This document shows positions 35,706-46,328 of a stretch of 64,000 bases of DNA, one piece after another. Location: contig NZ_CP092099.1 of assembly GCF_022259695.1 (NCBI RefSeq), forward strand, positions 1 through 64,000, written 5' to 3'. Numbering within the stretch: position 1 is the stretch's first letter; each line of letters begins with the position of its first letter. The stretch is from Flaviramulus sp. BrNp1-15. GTDB taxonomy: Bacteria; Bacteroidota; Bacteroidia; Flavobacteriales; Flavobacteriaceae. Under the pieces are notes generated by a model. The model did not search any database and was not told where the DNA came from. It was given only the letters and a program-made list of their open reading frames with translations. Made by a program: the position numbers and the translations under genes.

Positions 35706-38700
35706 TTAGTTTCCAAAATTATACCTTAAAGTAAGACCAGACCTTATCGTTGTTTGAGGGAAAGCTGTAGAAATTGCATATTCTGAAAACGTATAATCAA
35801 AATAAAATATACCTGTTAGGTTTTTACTAAAAGCATAATCTGCTGAATATTTTAAGCCCCAAATTGTTTGACCAGAGGTAATTTGATTGTTCTCTAAATC
35901 TAAATATCTAATAATGGTTTTATTATCCCTTACAGATATATCAGCCTTCATATTTAAATCGCTCACAATACGTTTTTGAGGCCCTGCGAGTTTTGAGCGA
36001 ATACGTAAATCTTTAATTCTGTAACCTAACCCTATTATATATTCATTTCCTAAAACTTCGGTTAATAAGTTATTATCGAAACTTAATGATAGTAATCTAT
36101 CTTTTCTAATTTCAGCTAGAATTTTAACCGAATTTTTCATTTCAAAGTCTAACCTTACTAACGGACTAAACATTTCTGACAAATTGATATTGCTAAATAA
36201 ACGTCCGTTTTTATAATTACCAGATTGGTCTAAAGCTTCTTGCGGCTGGCTAGCATAGGGAGTTTCTGGAATTGGTTGTTCATTAACGCTTTCGTCTGTA
36301 TTGAGATTTAAATTCGTTGTAAATTGATTAATTGTGTAAGTAGAGCGATACCCATGTGTTAATGAAAAACGTTTGAAACGCTTTTTAAACCAATTGAATT
36401 TCATGAAGCCGGTGTACTTTAAATCCCAGTTTGGTATTGGTACATCTCTAAACGCACTCGTTCTAATTTTATTAGCATCTTGCCCAGAGTAAGCTGCTAA
36501 AAACGCTGGCAATAACACCTTTTGATTGTTTTTACCAAAGCCTAGTGGATAACCTTCTGCATCTCTAGCAAAAGTTGTATTACCATAGAAATCTTCAGCT
36601 AGTCTATTAGCAATTTTTAATCGGTTATCTCTAAAATCGTTAAAAGCCTCACTAATATTTTCATCACTTTTACTAAATGCTGTTTTTATTAAAATGGTTG
36701 ATATATTAAAGTTTCCAAAAGTATTTGGTGTTAACGAGTTGTAAATCCCATTTTCTACTCTGTAATTCTCAGTATAATTTTCGTAATAGGCTCTGTTACC
36801 AACAATATCTATTTTTAAGTCTTTTACAGGCTCTAAACTTGCAGATATATCTAATTGTTTTGTGTTAGTGGTTGAAAACTGCTGATTGAATTCTGGAAAT
36901 AAAGTTAACCAACCTCTTCTTGCCGCTAAATATCTAATATCACTCTGGCTACCAAATGTAAAACCAGTAGTTGGTTTTAATGTTCCAATAAATCCAGGCG
37001 TTTGCGTATAACCAGGTAAAAACGTTCCGCTATTTTCAGAATAATTAACTTGAATTCTTTTAATAGTGGTTAAAATATCTACACCTGCATTTAGTAATTT
37101 AGTAACCGATTGGTTTTTAGCTTTTGGTACTGTTCTTTTCTTTTGTTCTGGTCCTGGAGGCCCTCCTCTAGACGTTGTTCTACTTCTAACCGTTCTAATA
37201 GGTTTTTTTACTAAACCAATATATTTATACAAACGATTCATATCTAACGACGCGTTAATATTATGAACGTTTGAATTCTGAATAGAATTTCCTAAATCGT
37301 AAGTTTGTCCGTCTAACTCTAAATTTCCATACAAATCTGAACCTTTTTGCCATAAAAAACTACCTGTATATTGGTACGTAGCATCTATAAAACTAAAGGT
37401 TGGAATTTTATTTATTGGTAATTGATAAGTAACTCCTAAATTTTGACTTTGTCTGTTAGGATCTCCAACATCTAACAACCCATCCCAAACATCAAGTTCA
37501 CTATCTTGCTCTCCTGCTATTAAATCGTTGTCTTTAAAATAGTTTCTAACAATGTTATTATTTGCTGCAGTGAAATTGAATTGTAACGATTTTGTTAGAT
37601 TGTAATTAAGTCCATATTGAAAATCGAAAGTATAATTTCTTCTAAATAATTCTTCTATAGCTATATTATTTCCTGTTAAGTCTATTTCTCTAAACTTTTG
37701 TCTATTGAATTGTCGATTAACATCTGTGTTAACCGTAAAGCTTGTTGGTAGTAAATTGAAATTAAAATCTTTTAATAATTTCCAATATTTCCCTGTAAAA
37801 AGTGAATCGTTTTTCTTGAATGGCTCAACAGTAACTTGATTGAAATTATGTGCATAATTAGCGCCAACACGAAGTGTTTTGTTTACTGAGTTTTCAATTT
37901 CAAAATCTCTATGTTGTACTTTGTTATAAGAATAGTTTAAGGTAACGTTTTCAACATCGTAAAAGCGTGGTGTTTTATCTGTTGTTCTTGTTTTTCTAAC
38001 ACCTATAAAATTGATGCTTTGGCGTTTTGTGTAATCTTCAGACTGTTGTTTTATTTTTTCCCTTTCTGCATTATCATTGGCTGCATCTAATCTAGAATCT
38101 AAAGTTAAATCCTTATAAAATTGATCGTATTTTGGTGTAATAAGTTCTTCACTTTGCCCATAATTAAATGGCACCTGAATACCCCATTTTTTTGGTAATA
38201 GCTGCCCTACATTTACATTAGTAACTACATCGTACTGCTTAACATCTTCTAAACTACGCTGACTTGGACCTTGCTCTAAAGAACCAAACCCCGTTGTACT
38301 TTGTCTTCCGGTTGCGCTAATATTTGCAAAGTCTGCAATATTTGTATCCATACTTACTACGGCTGCCCAACCACCTTCGTTATCCATGTCAGATAAGCGC
38401 AATTCGTTAAACCAAAGTTCTGCACAAACATCATTACTAGACCTATTTTTAACCCCAACCATAAGTGTTCTTATATCACCAAAATTTGGGTTACCTTTTA
38501 TACCCACACGATGTTGACCTATTACATATCCTCCAAATGGATTAGTTGCTAATGAAATATTACCATCAATTACATCATAAAATGTTGGGTTTTCATTACT
38601 CAATGTCATATCTGAAATACCTTGAGCTTTAATTTTACCCAAAACATCTATCGGCAAGTTAATTTCATTCTCTATTGGCCATAATCCTTGTCTGCTTGTA

Positions 38701-41700
38701 GAGGTAGAAATAACTAAAGGAATTTCAATTTGATAGTAGTTTTCCGTAAGGTCATTACCCATTCTAATAAATCCTACTAAGTCATTATCTGTAATATTTC
38801 CTGTTCCAGATTCGCCGTCTTCTGCATGCATAAACATTCTAATACGTTTATATTGGCGCATATCTACATTAATATTTTTGTAAACGGCTCTGGAATCTTC
38901 AGTTTCTAAATCACACACTTTTACAACCAATGACTGTTCATTTTGTCGAACTACCGTATTGTTGTTAAATAGTTGCTCGGGTTCAATACCTGGAGGTCTA
39001 TCATAACTTCCCTCATTTTCTAATGTTCCAATAACACCAACTGAAAAATCGGTTCCATCATCATCTGGATCATCTTTATCAAACTCTAAAGTTTGTGTAT
39101 AACGTCTCCAATCACTTCTCACCAAATCTAAAGTACCAAAACGAAATACTGTAGGCTGTGTAAACTCTTTAAGATAAACTCTAGTAAAGCGAATAGATCT
39201 TAAATCTGTAATACCACCAACTGGTGTAGCTAAACTACCTTGAACTGGAATTCTAAATTGATACCATCTTACATTTACATTTTCCCCATTAGGTAAAGCA
39301 CGAGGTCTGTCTTTAAAATCTCTTAAGTAATCTTTTAGAGGGTTACTGTTGGGAATATTATCAAAATCTGCCTGTGATGTTGGTAAATTTTGCCTGGTAA
39401 TATCTAATTCATATTCATAATAACTATCAATCGTGTTCATGGTATTATCACGATTAATATCTTCTACATCGGGTTGTGTATTAGCACCTCGGTCTGTATT
39501 TGAAAAGGTATCAGGAGTATTGCCTTCTACACCATTGTATTTTTTATAGCGCTCAAAAATGTCTCCTTCTGCATTTAAAAAATAAGCATAGTTATCATTT
39601 GCTGGGTCTTCACCAAATCCAGCTCCAAAAACTGCAACTTCTTCTGCATCGTCATAACCATCATAACCAACATCTTGTCTGCTTCGTTCTTCTCCTGCAC
39701 TATCAAAAGCATAAATTAAGGATTGATTTTGAGGCACTACTGTTCCCCAAACCGTTTGTTGTAGCATACCAACATCACCATCTTTTGGTAATCCGTTTTC
39801 ATACAATTTTTTACCATCTTTAATAATATCTTCTGAAATATTACCTAGGTTAAATACTAGCTTTCCACCTGGGTTTGATGGGTTTTCCTGAAAAGGATCT
39901 TGCAGCCAAAACTCAATATATTCTACATTTTGCTGTTCAAAATCTGTAGATGTTAATTGACGTGTAATACCTGCCCATGCATTTTGAGGATTATCTATTG
40001 TACCATCAGCAGCAGTAGGCTCAAAATTATAGGGTCCTCGTTCTTGCGGATAATACGCTAAATCTAGAGTGAATAACACTGAATTTTGTCCCTGTACTAA
40101 ATCTCTATCTGGGAAAAGCTCATTAATAAACACACGACTGGTGTATAATCCAGAAACATCATCATCTGAAATACCTCCCGGACGCTGGCTACTATAAAAA
40201 ATAGGATCGATACTATACCAGTTTAATAAAGCTCTATCATATCCATTTTGAATACCATTATCATCTTCTGGTCCTTCGGTATAACTTCTACCTAAATCTA
40301 ATGGTCTACTGGATAAATACCATGATTGTTGAGATTTTAAATCGATGCCATTTTGTGAACCTTCAAAATCATCAACATACGAAGTAGCTTCACCATTAAA
40401 ATTTGTTCCCTTTGGAGCGCCAGGTGCTAAATAAGCAAACTCGCCTCTAAGTGATAAATTAGATTCTACATCGGTATCAATATTTGGTAACTTATTTGCT
40501 AATCGCGTTAAAAAAGGAACTTTGGTAGCATAATTTCCATTAACACCAAAAATAGTGTTATTAATAGGTTCTGTGCCATAGTTTGCTTTTTGCGTAATTG
40601 GACGTTCGTTTAGATTTAACAATGTTCCACCTAAAACAAAGTTTTCATTAAACTTATGCTCTATATTTAAACCAGTAAAACGTCTGGTTTGTTGACCGAA
40701 AACCGCATTATTTTCAGTAGAAACTTCTATTGGTGTGTTTGATGCTTTTAAAGCTTCATCTAAAATTTGAACACGCCCTAAATTATAGTTTACTGTATAA
40801 TCAATGCCTTCAACTAAAACACGACCACCCGCTGTTACTCTCACCGAGCCTCTTGGCACATTAAAAGAGCCTATAGGAATACCGTCGCCGCCTGTAGATT
40901 TATAGCGCCCTTTTAATTTGAATTTATTTTTTTCTACTTCCTCTAAAGCAGCGGTTTTAGTTTCTTTATAAAGAATATCATAAACATACTTTTCATGATT
41001 TGGGTTTGTATAACTATCAGCTTGATAATCTGCTTCGTTGTTATTTGGATTACCATCATCATCTAAAACATCAAATAAATAACGCCCAAAAGGTTCCGCT
41101 TTTGTAAAAACAATTTTACCATTTTGAGGCAAGACCGTAATGCCTGGAACAAAATCAAAAAAACCATCTCCATTGCTCTGAGGGTCATTATTAAAGTTCA
41201 ATTTATCTAAATTGAATAACCTAAGTAAAGTTGTTTCCCTTATATCTCTATCATCATTAGTATCTAAAGGTGTATGATTATTAAAGGGAGGAAATGTTGT
41301 ACCTTCAACAGGTGTTATAAAGTTTAATGGTGATGCTTCATTATAAAAAATGTTAAGAGTGAAATCATCCTGACTTAAGTTATATGCTCCTGTATCGTAG
41401 ATGTTTTTCATCATTAAATCCCAAATGGGTTGCGTAACATTTGTGATACTACTTTTTAACATTTTTAATACCAAAGTGGTATTTACAACATTTGTAACAT
41501 CACCATCTGCATTTCTGTCTACATCTGTTGCATCAATACCATCATTTGCAAATTCACCTACCTGATAAACTTGTCCCCCCAATGTGTATTGAAAGGCAAC
41601 AGCCAAAACCTCATCATTATTTAATCGCTGATTTAAAGAAATATAACCTAGTTCGGGATTTAAAGTATATTCTTGTCCATTAGTTAGTTTTCTAGCATTT

Positions 41701-42992
41701 TCCAGTTTTGCATAATCAAAACCTTCTTGTGTACTAGCTACTTCAATTCCAGATTGCACAGTTGCAATATCTCTTATATTGGCATTAAGTTGTGATGTTG
41801 GTCCTGTTACATCAATATCATTTGGATTAAAAGCATTGTTTTCATTATCAGGAAAAGCTCCAGGAGCTGCAAATACATTAACCGCAGAACCTACTTTATC
41901 ACTTTCACCTAAATCTTGAAGTGCTACAATATTTCTAACATTTTCGGTTCGGTTGCTTCGGTTGGTCATCCAAACTTCTATTCTGGTAATTTGTAACCCT
42001 TTGTTATTTATAAAAGGATAATTCTCCAGAGAAGCATCATAAGTATCTCTAAAATATTGTGCTAAAAAGAAATGCCTGTTTTCATCATAATCTCTTATAA
42101 ATAATTCAAACTCTTCAACAGTTCCACCACCTTGAGCCACTACTGTATTAGATTGTGATTTTTGTTCAGAAAACACACCTGTTACTGTTGTTTTTCCAAA
42201 CTGTAATTGTGCTTTTACACCAAACAAACTTTGTGCACCCGTAATTAACGAACTGTTTAAAGGCATGCTAACATTACCTACTTCTATTTTTTGAATGATA
42301 TCATCCTCTGTTGGAGTATATTCTAGCTTTATAAGCTGTTGAAAATCAAAGGTAGATTGTGTATCGTAATTTGCAGTTACTTGCAACCTTGTTCCTACTT
42401 TACCTAATAAACTTAAACTGATTCGTTGATCGAAATCGAAAGTAAAATTACTACGGTTTCTTGGTGAAAATGATGGGTTATCCTGCTTAGAAAAAAGCAC
42501 ACCTAAATCCATTTCTACAGAACCGGTTGGTGTTACTTCAATTGTGTTACTTCCAAAAATAGTTTCGAAAAAATCTGATTTTACATAAAATTCTGGTAAT
42601 AGATTTTTTTGTGCATCATCAGCTCCATCTTTCTTACCATCGTAAGCATCAATTTTTTCTTTATAATAACTTCTACGATTTTCTTTAGCAACTAAATCGA
42701 AATACTCTGCAGGAGTTAAAATAACGGGATACTTAATATTATAATTCCCTATTTTTTCAGTGTAAATATAACGATTCGTTAAAGGGTCGTAAGTGTATTT
42801 AGACTCTACACTATTAGGGTTTGGTGTTTTTATTTTGCCTAAACTAAATCCTGTTGAAACCGAATCTTGAACGGGCTGTTGAGACCATGCTAAAGCTGAA
42901 AAAAACAAGAAGAAAACGAAAAATACTTTTCGACTGCGTTCAGCGTAACAAGTTAGGTTAGGTTTATAGAAAATTAGTTTAGTTCTATTCAA
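35706..42992 (-). CDS. sprA: Type IX secretion outer-membrane translocon SprA
   Basis: SprA is the giant 36-strand barrel through which type IX cargo crosses the outer membrane; its Porphyromonas counterpart is Sov. At 2428 residues it is close to F. johnsoniae SprA. Recognisable segments include YTYDPLTNRYIYTEKIGNYN, a central LWFNELRLSDMDNEGGWAAV, and many barrel repeats ending in the C-terminal strand LTLRYNFGN. The signal peptide core is VFFVFFLFFSALAWSQ. The residues before it (15-22, CYAERSRK) are encoded by a REP-like element at 42926-42949. No better start exists downstream. It lies 6 bases after ruvA. Confidence 0.96.
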   Translation of the reverse strand: MNRTKLIFYKPNLTCYAERSRKVFFVFFLFFSALAWSQQPVQDSVSTGFSLGKIKTPNPNSVESKYTYDPLTNRYIYTEKIGNYNIKYPVILTPAEYFDLVAKENRRSYYKEKIDAYDGKKDGADDAQKNLLPEFYVKSDFFETIFGSNTIEVTPTGSVEMDLGVLFSKQDNPSFSPRNRSNFTFDFDQRISLSLLGKVGTRLQVTANYDTQSTFDFQQLIKLEYTPTEDDIIQKIEVGNVSMPLNSSLITGAQSLFGVKAQLQFGKTTVTGVFSEQKSQSNTVVAQGGGTVEEFELFIRDYDENRHFFLAQYFRDTYDASLENYPFINNKGLQITRIEVWMTNRSNRTENVRNIVALQDLGESDKVGSAVNVFAAPGAFPDNENNAFNPNDIDVTGPTSQLNANIRDIATVQSGIEVASTQEGFDYAKLENARKLTNGQEYTLNPELGYISLNQRLNNDEVLAVAFQYTLGGQVYQVGEFANDGIDATDVDRNADGDVTNVVNTTLVLKMLKSSITNVTQPIWDLMMKNIYDTGAYNLSQDDFTLNIFYNEASPLNFITPVEGTTFPPFNNHTPLDTNDDRDIRETTLLRLFNLDKLNFNNDPQSNGDGFFDFVPGITVLPQNGKIVFTKAEPFGRYLFDVLDDDGNPNNNEADYQADSYTNPNHEKYVYDILYKETKTAALEEVEKNKFKLKGRYKSTGGDGIPIGSFNVPRGSVRVTAGGRVLVEGIDYTVNYNLGRVQILDEALKASNTPIEVSTENNAVFGQQTRRFTGLNIEHKFNENFVLGGTLLNLNERPITQKANYGTEPINNTIFGVNGNYATKVPFLTRLANKLPNIDTDVESNLSLRGEFAYLAPGAPKGTNFNGEATSYVDDFEGSQNGIDLKSQQSWYLSSRPLDLGRSYTEGPEDDNGIQNGYDRALLNWYSIDPIFYSSQRPGGISDDDVSGLYTSRVFINELFPDRDLVQGQNSVLFTLDLAYYPQERGPYNFEPTAADGTIDNPQNAWAGITRQLTSTDFEQQNVEYIEFWLQDPFQENPSNPGGKLVFNLGNISEDIIKDGKKLYENGLPKDGDVGMLQQTVWGTVVPQNQSLIYAFDSAGEERSRQDVGYDGYDDAEEVAVFGAGFGEDPANDNYAYFLNAEGDIFERYKKYNGVEGNTPDTFSNTDRGANTQPDVEDINRDNTMNTIDSYYEYELDITRQNLPTSQADFDNIPNSNPLKDYLRDFKDRPRALPNGENVNVRWYQFRIPVQGSLATPVGGITDLRSIRFTRVYLKEFTQPTVFRFGTLDLVRSDWRRYTQTLEFDKDDPDDDGTDFSVGVIGTLENEGSYDRPPGIEPEQLFNNNTVVRQNEQSLVVKVCDLETEDSRAVYKNINVDMRQYKRIRMFMHAEDGESGTGNITDNDLVGFIRMGNDLTENYYQIEIPLVISTSTSRQGLWPIENEINLPIDVLGKIKAQGISDMTLSNENPTFYDVIDGNISLATNPFGGYVIGQHRVGIKGNPNFGDIRTLMVGVKNRSSNDVCAELWFNELRLSDMDNEGGWAAVVSMDTNIADFANISATGRQSTTGFGSLEQGPSQRSLEDVKQYDVVTNVNVGQLLPKKWGIQVPFNYGQSEELITPKYDQFYKDLTLDSRLDAANDNAEREKIKQQSEDYTKRQSINFIGVRKTRTTDKTPRFYDVENVTLNYSYNKVQHRDFEIENSVNKTLRVGANYAHNFNQVTVEPFKKNDSLFTGKYWKLLKDFNFNLLPTSFTVNTDVNRQFNRQKFREIDLTGNNIAIEELFRRNYTFDFQYGLNYNLTKSLQFNFTAANNNIVRNYFKDNDLIAGEQDSELDVWDGLLDVGDPNRQSQNLGVTYQLPINKIPTFSFIDATYQYTGSFLWQKGSDLYGNLELDGQTYDLGNSIQNSNVHNINASLDMNRLYKYIGLVKKPIRTVRSRTTSRGGPPGPEQKKRTVPKAKNQSVTKLLNAGVDILTTIKRIQVNYSENSGTFLPGYTQTPGFIGTLKPTTGFTFGSQSDIRYLAARRGWLTLFPEFNQQFSTTNTKQLDISASLEPVKDLKIDIVGNRAYYENYTENYRVENGIYNSLTPNTFGNFNISTILIKTAFSKSDENISEAFNDFRDNRLKIANRLAEDFYGNTTFARDAEGYPLGFGKNNQKVLLPAFLAAYSGQDANKIRTSAFRDVPIPNWDLKYTGFMKFNWFKKRFKRFSLTHGYRSTYTINQFTTNLNLNTDESVNEQPIPETPYASQPQEALDQSGNYKNGRLFSNINLSEMFSPLVRLDFEMKNSVKILAEIRKDRLLSLSFDNNLLTEVLGNEYIIGLGYRIKDLRIRSKLAGPQKRIVSDLNMKADISVRDNKTIIRYLDLENNQITSGQTIWGLKYSADYAFSKNLTGIFYFDYTFSEYAISTAFPQTTIRSGLTLRYNFGN
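42926..42949 (-). repeat. REP-like element inside the sprA 5' coding region
   Basis: The plus-strand core TTTCGACTGCGTTCAGCG followed by TAAC differs at a few bases from the copies at 35644 and 48336. It encodes residues 15-22 of the SprA precursor. Confidence 0.7.
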
Positions 42993-42998
42993 AATATA

Positions 42999-43580
42999 TT
43001 ATAAATTTTTGAGGGCTTGCTTTATAATAGTTTCAACATTGGCATCTGGATGAGCTATCATAATTTTATCCACAACGCGTTCAGCCTGTTTTTTGGCAAA
43101 ACCAAGCACTTCTAAAGCAGATAACGCTTCATCTTTGTTGGTATTGTCTTGAGAAACCGAAACTTCATCAATATCGTAAATCTTTAATATTTTATCTTTT
43201 AAATCTATAATAACACGTTGTGCTGTTTTTGCACCGATACCTTTTATAGATTGAATTAAAGCTACATCATTTCCAGCTATACCTTCTCGTACTTGTTTAG
43301 GTGTTAATGACGATAGCATAGTTCTTGCTGTACTCGCTCCAATGCCACTTACAGATATTAATAATCTAAAAATCTCGCGTTCTGCAAGTGATGAAAACCC
43401 ATATAATGTATGAGAATCTTCTTTCACCTGAAGATGTGTATAGAGTTTTAATTGTTCGTTATCTGGAATTTGAGAATAGGTATGTAATGAAATATTTAGC
43501 ATATAACCCACCCCATTACAATCAATAACAACATGGGTTGGGTTTTTTTCAGTTAGCTTTCCTTGAATATGTGTTATCAT
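42999..43580 (-). CDS. ruvA: Holliday junction branch migration protein RuvA
   Basis: RuvA binds the four-way junction and positions the RuvB motor. The 193-residue protein has the OB domain (MITHIQGKLTEKNPTHVVID), the tandem helix-hairpin-helix region with SVSGIGASTARTML and SIKGIGAKTAQRVIIDLKD, and the RuvB-binding C-terminal three-helix domain. It immediately precedes sprA in the transcript. RuvB is encoded 4 kb away on the same strand, and no ruvC is seen. Confidence 0.96.
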   Translation of the reverse strand: MITHIQGKLTEKNPTHVVIDCNGVGYMLNISLHTYSQIPDNEQLKLYTHLQVKEDSHTLYGFSSLAEREIFRLLISVSGIGASTARTMLSSLTPKQVREGIAGNDVALIQSIKGIGAKTAQRVIIDLKDKILKIYDIDEVSVSQDNTNKDEALSALEVLGFAKKQAERVVDKIMIAHPDANVETIIKQALKNL

Positions 43581-43601
43581 GAATTGTTATTCGTTAACCA
43601 C

Positions 43602-43609
43602 CAAATGTA
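43602..43609 (-). promoter_or_regulatory. Candidate -7 box for ruvA-sprA
   Basis: Minus-strand TACATTTG matches TAnnTTTG, 21 bases before the ruvA start codon. The -33 element is unclear. Confidence 0.4.
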
Positions 43610-43634
43610 ATAAAATTATTTGCATTAGATTTAC

Positions 43635-45929
43635 TTACTCTCCCGGATGTTCTAATTCCCATTTCTCCTTGTACTGTGCATCAATTACAGCTATTGCAGT
43701 CATGTTTACAATTTCATCTACACTTGCTCCTAATTGAAGAATATGAACAGGTTTACGCATACCCATCATGATTGGCCCAATGGAATCTGCTTCGTTTAAT
43801 TGTTTTAGCAATTTATAAGTAATATTTGCTGAATCTAGATTAGGGAAAATAAGCGCATTTACTTTTTTACCAACTAATTTTGAAAACGGAAACTTTTCAC
43901 GGAGCATTTCATCATTTAAAGCAAAATCGGTTTGCAATTCTCCATCAACAATCATTTCTGGATGTCTGCGATGTAAAATTGATACTGCTTCTCTAACCTT
44001 TGATGCTCTACTATTAGGTGACGACCCAAAATTAGAATAAGATACCATAGCCAAAACCGGATTTAGCCCAAACATCTTAACAACTCTGGAAGTCATTTGA
44101 GTAATTTTTGCTAGTGCTTTTGCATCTGGATCTATATTTATTGAAGTATCACTTAAAAAAAGTGGACCTCTTTTAGTCATCATTAAATTGGTTGTTGCCA
44201 CACGACTTATACCTGGCATCATCCCAATTAGCTCTAACATAGGTTTTACCACCGTTGGGTAGTTTCTAGAATAGCCGGAAATTAAACCATCTGCATCACC
44301 TGTATTAACCATCATAGCAGCAAAATAATTACGTTCTCGCATTAAGCGTTGTGCAGAATAATAGGTTACACCTCTACGTTTACGTTGCTCCCAATATACC
44401 TTTGCATATTTATTTTTACGTTCGTTTTCTTCTTCTGTTTTAGGATCAATTATAGGAATATCTGCATCAAACTCAATTTCTTTCATTAAAGATTCTATGG
44501 TTTCTTTTCTTCCTAAAAGAATAGGATGTGCAATTCCTTCTTCATATACTATTTGAGCCGCTTTTAAAACATCTAATTGGTCTGCCTCGGCAAAAACAAT
44601 TCTTCTAGGATTTAACTTAGCTCTGTTTAACAACAATCTAACTAACTTATTATCTGAACCTAAACGTTCTAACAACGAGTCTGTATATTTTTCCCAATCT
44701 TTAATAGGTTGTTTTGCTACACCACTTTCTATTGCTGCTTTAGCTACTGCTGGTGGTACTTCGGCAATTAAACGCGGATCGAAAGGTTTTGGGATTATAT
44801 AATCTTTTCCGAAGGTTAATCTAGTTTCACCATAAGCAATATTTACCTGCTCTGGCACTGGCTCTTTAGCTAATTTTGCTAAAGCTTTTACCGCAGCCAT
44901 TTTCATAGCTTCGTTTATTTTTGTAGCGCGTACATCTAAAGCACCTCTAAAAATAAACGGAAATCCTAACACGTTATTCACTTGGTTTGGATGGTCGCTT
45001 CTACCAGTTGCCATAATAATATCTTTTCGCGTAGCAATTGCGATATCATATTTTATTTCAGGATTAGGATTAGCCATAGCAAAAACAATTGGGTTTTTAG
45101 CCATAGCCAAAAGCATATCTGGAGTTACAATATCTGCCATAGAGAGCCCAATAAACACATCGGCATCTTTCATCGCTTCATCTAATGTATTTATTTTTCT
45201 ATCGGTTGCAAATTCTGCTTTTTCAGGTGTTAGACTTTCACGGTCTTTTCGTATTACACCTTTACTATCCAACATGACCATGTTTTCTAGTCTAGCTCCA
45301 CAAGCCTGATATAATCGTGAACATGAAATAGCTGCAGCACCTGCTCCACTTATAACTATTTTTACGTCTTCAAGTTTCTTTTTAGCAAGTTCTACTGCAT
45401 TTAACAAGGCTGCTGCCGAAATAATAGCAGTACCATGTTGGTCATCATGCATTACTGGAATATCTAACTCTTCTTTAAGTCTTCTTTCAATCTCAAAAGC
45501 TTCAGGTGCTTTTATATCTTCCAGATTTATTCCTCCAAAAGTTGGTGCTATATTTTTAACGGTTTGAATAAACTCATCAATATTTTCAGTATCAACTTCA
45601 ATATCAAAAACATCAATATCAGCAAATATTTTAAAAAGTAATCCTTTACCTTCCATAACTGGTTTTGAGGCTTCCGGACCAATATTTCCTAGACCTAAAA
45701 CAGCTGTTCCATTAGAAATTACAGCTACTAAATTTCCTTTAGCTGTATATTTATAAACATGCTCTTTATTTTTCTCAATTTCTAAACAAGGAGCTGCAAC
45801 ACCCGGAGAATAAGCTAAAGACAAATCTCTTTGACTAGCATATTTTTTAGTTGGAACTACTTTAATTTTGCCAGGAGTTGGTTTTGCGTGATAAATAAGG
45901 GCTTCTCTACGTTTACTTTCTTCGCTCAT
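43635..45929 (-). CDS. maeB: NADP-dependent malic enzyme with phosphotransacetylase-like domain
   Basis: Oxidatively decarboxylates malate to pyruvate. The 764-residue protein has an N-terminal malic enzyme part (about 1-420) with [33 protein letters not shown] and the dinucleotide site [12 protein letters not shown], and a C-terminal phosphotransacetylase-like part (about 430-764) with [16 protein letters not shown]. In MaeB proteins the second part is generally regulatory, binding acetyl-CoA, rather than catalytic. It appears to be transcribed alone. Confidence 0.95.
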   Translation of the reverse strand: MSEESKRREALIYHAKPTPGKIKVVPTKKYASQRDLSLAYSPGVAAPCLEIEKNKEHVYKYTAKGNLVAVISNGTAVLGLGNIGPEASKPVMEGKGLLFKIFADIDVFDIEVDTENIDEFIQTVKNIAPTFGGINLEDIKAPEAFEIERRLKEELDIPVMHDDQHGTAIISAAALLNAVELAKKKLEDVKIVISGAGAAAISCSRLYQACGARLENMVMLDSKGVIRKDRESLTPEKAEFATDRKINTLDEAMKDADVFIGLSMADIVTPDMLLAMAKNPIVFAMANPNPEIKYDIAIATRKDIIMATGRSDHPNQVNNVLGFPFIFRGALDVRATKINEAMKMAAVKALAKLAKEPVPEQVNIAYGETRLTFGKDYIIPKPFDPRLIAEVPPAVAKAAIESGVAKQPIKDWEKYTDSLLERLGSDNKLVRLLLNRAKLNPRRIVFAEADQLDVLKAAQIVYEEGIAHPILLGRKETIESLMKEIEFDADIPIIDPKTEEENERKNKYAKVYWEQRKRRGVTYYSAQRLMRERNYFAAMMVNTGDADGLISGYSRNYPTVVKPMLELIGMMPGISRVATTNLMMTKRGPLFLSDTSINIDPDAKALAKITQMTSRVVKMFGLNPVLAMVSYSNFGSSPNSRASKVREAVSILHRRHPEMIVDGELQTDFALNDEMLREKFPFSKLVGKKVNALIFPNLDSANITYKLLKQLNEADSIGPIMMGMRKPVHILQLGASVDEIVNMTAIAVIDAQYKEKWELEHPGE

Positions 45930-46328
45930 AAAAATGGTTAATTAAGTAAACAAAGATAATAATCATATCAAGGAAACTACTATTCTTTTAGAAAATTGAT
46001 GTTTCTTTTTAAGCTTGAAAATTTTGAATGTTTTACTTATAAATGAAATTTCAAAATTGACTAATTACATTGCATTATTCTTACACAAATCAGTATTATT
46101 AAATTATTACAATGTAAATTTAATGTTAATTAATTGTAAATTTAATGTAAATATTACTATATTAGCTATAAACAATAGAGTTATGAATTTGCCCGATTAC
46201 ATAAAAAACTTAAAAAAACGATTGTATTATAGGTTTTAGGTTTTATCCATTAAGCTAAAATTATATGGCTTAAAATATAAGCGTGTATTTGAAATACCAT
46301 ATGAGTAAAGCTATTAAAAGGGAATCTA
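45930..46328. other. 399-base AT-rich gap between maeB and queG
   Basis: It holds a -7 match for maeB on the minus strand (TATCTTTG, 45958-45951), a 14-base direct repeat TGTAAATTTAATGT at 46113-46126 and 46135-46148, and a short plus-strand frame at 46183-46308 interrupted by one TAG. No terminator or structured RNA was recognised. Confidence 0.6.
46183..46308 (+). pseudogene. Possible small gene or gene remnant with one in-frame TAG
   Basis: From ATG at 46183 the frame gives 18 residues (MNLPDYIKNLKKRLYYRF), a TAG at 46237-46239, then 22 more sense codons (including LKLYGLKYKRVFEIPYE) before TAA. Both halves are basic and protein-like. It could be a decayed gene, a genuine short peptide, or chance in AT-rich DNA. 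Confidence 0.2.

Noticed and set aside
46015-46182. Plus-strand frame continuous with the small ORF at 46183
   Set aside because: The upstream part is low-complexity Asn/Ile/Leu-rich sequence typical of AT-rich spacer and includes the direct repeat; only the part from 46183 looks protein-like.
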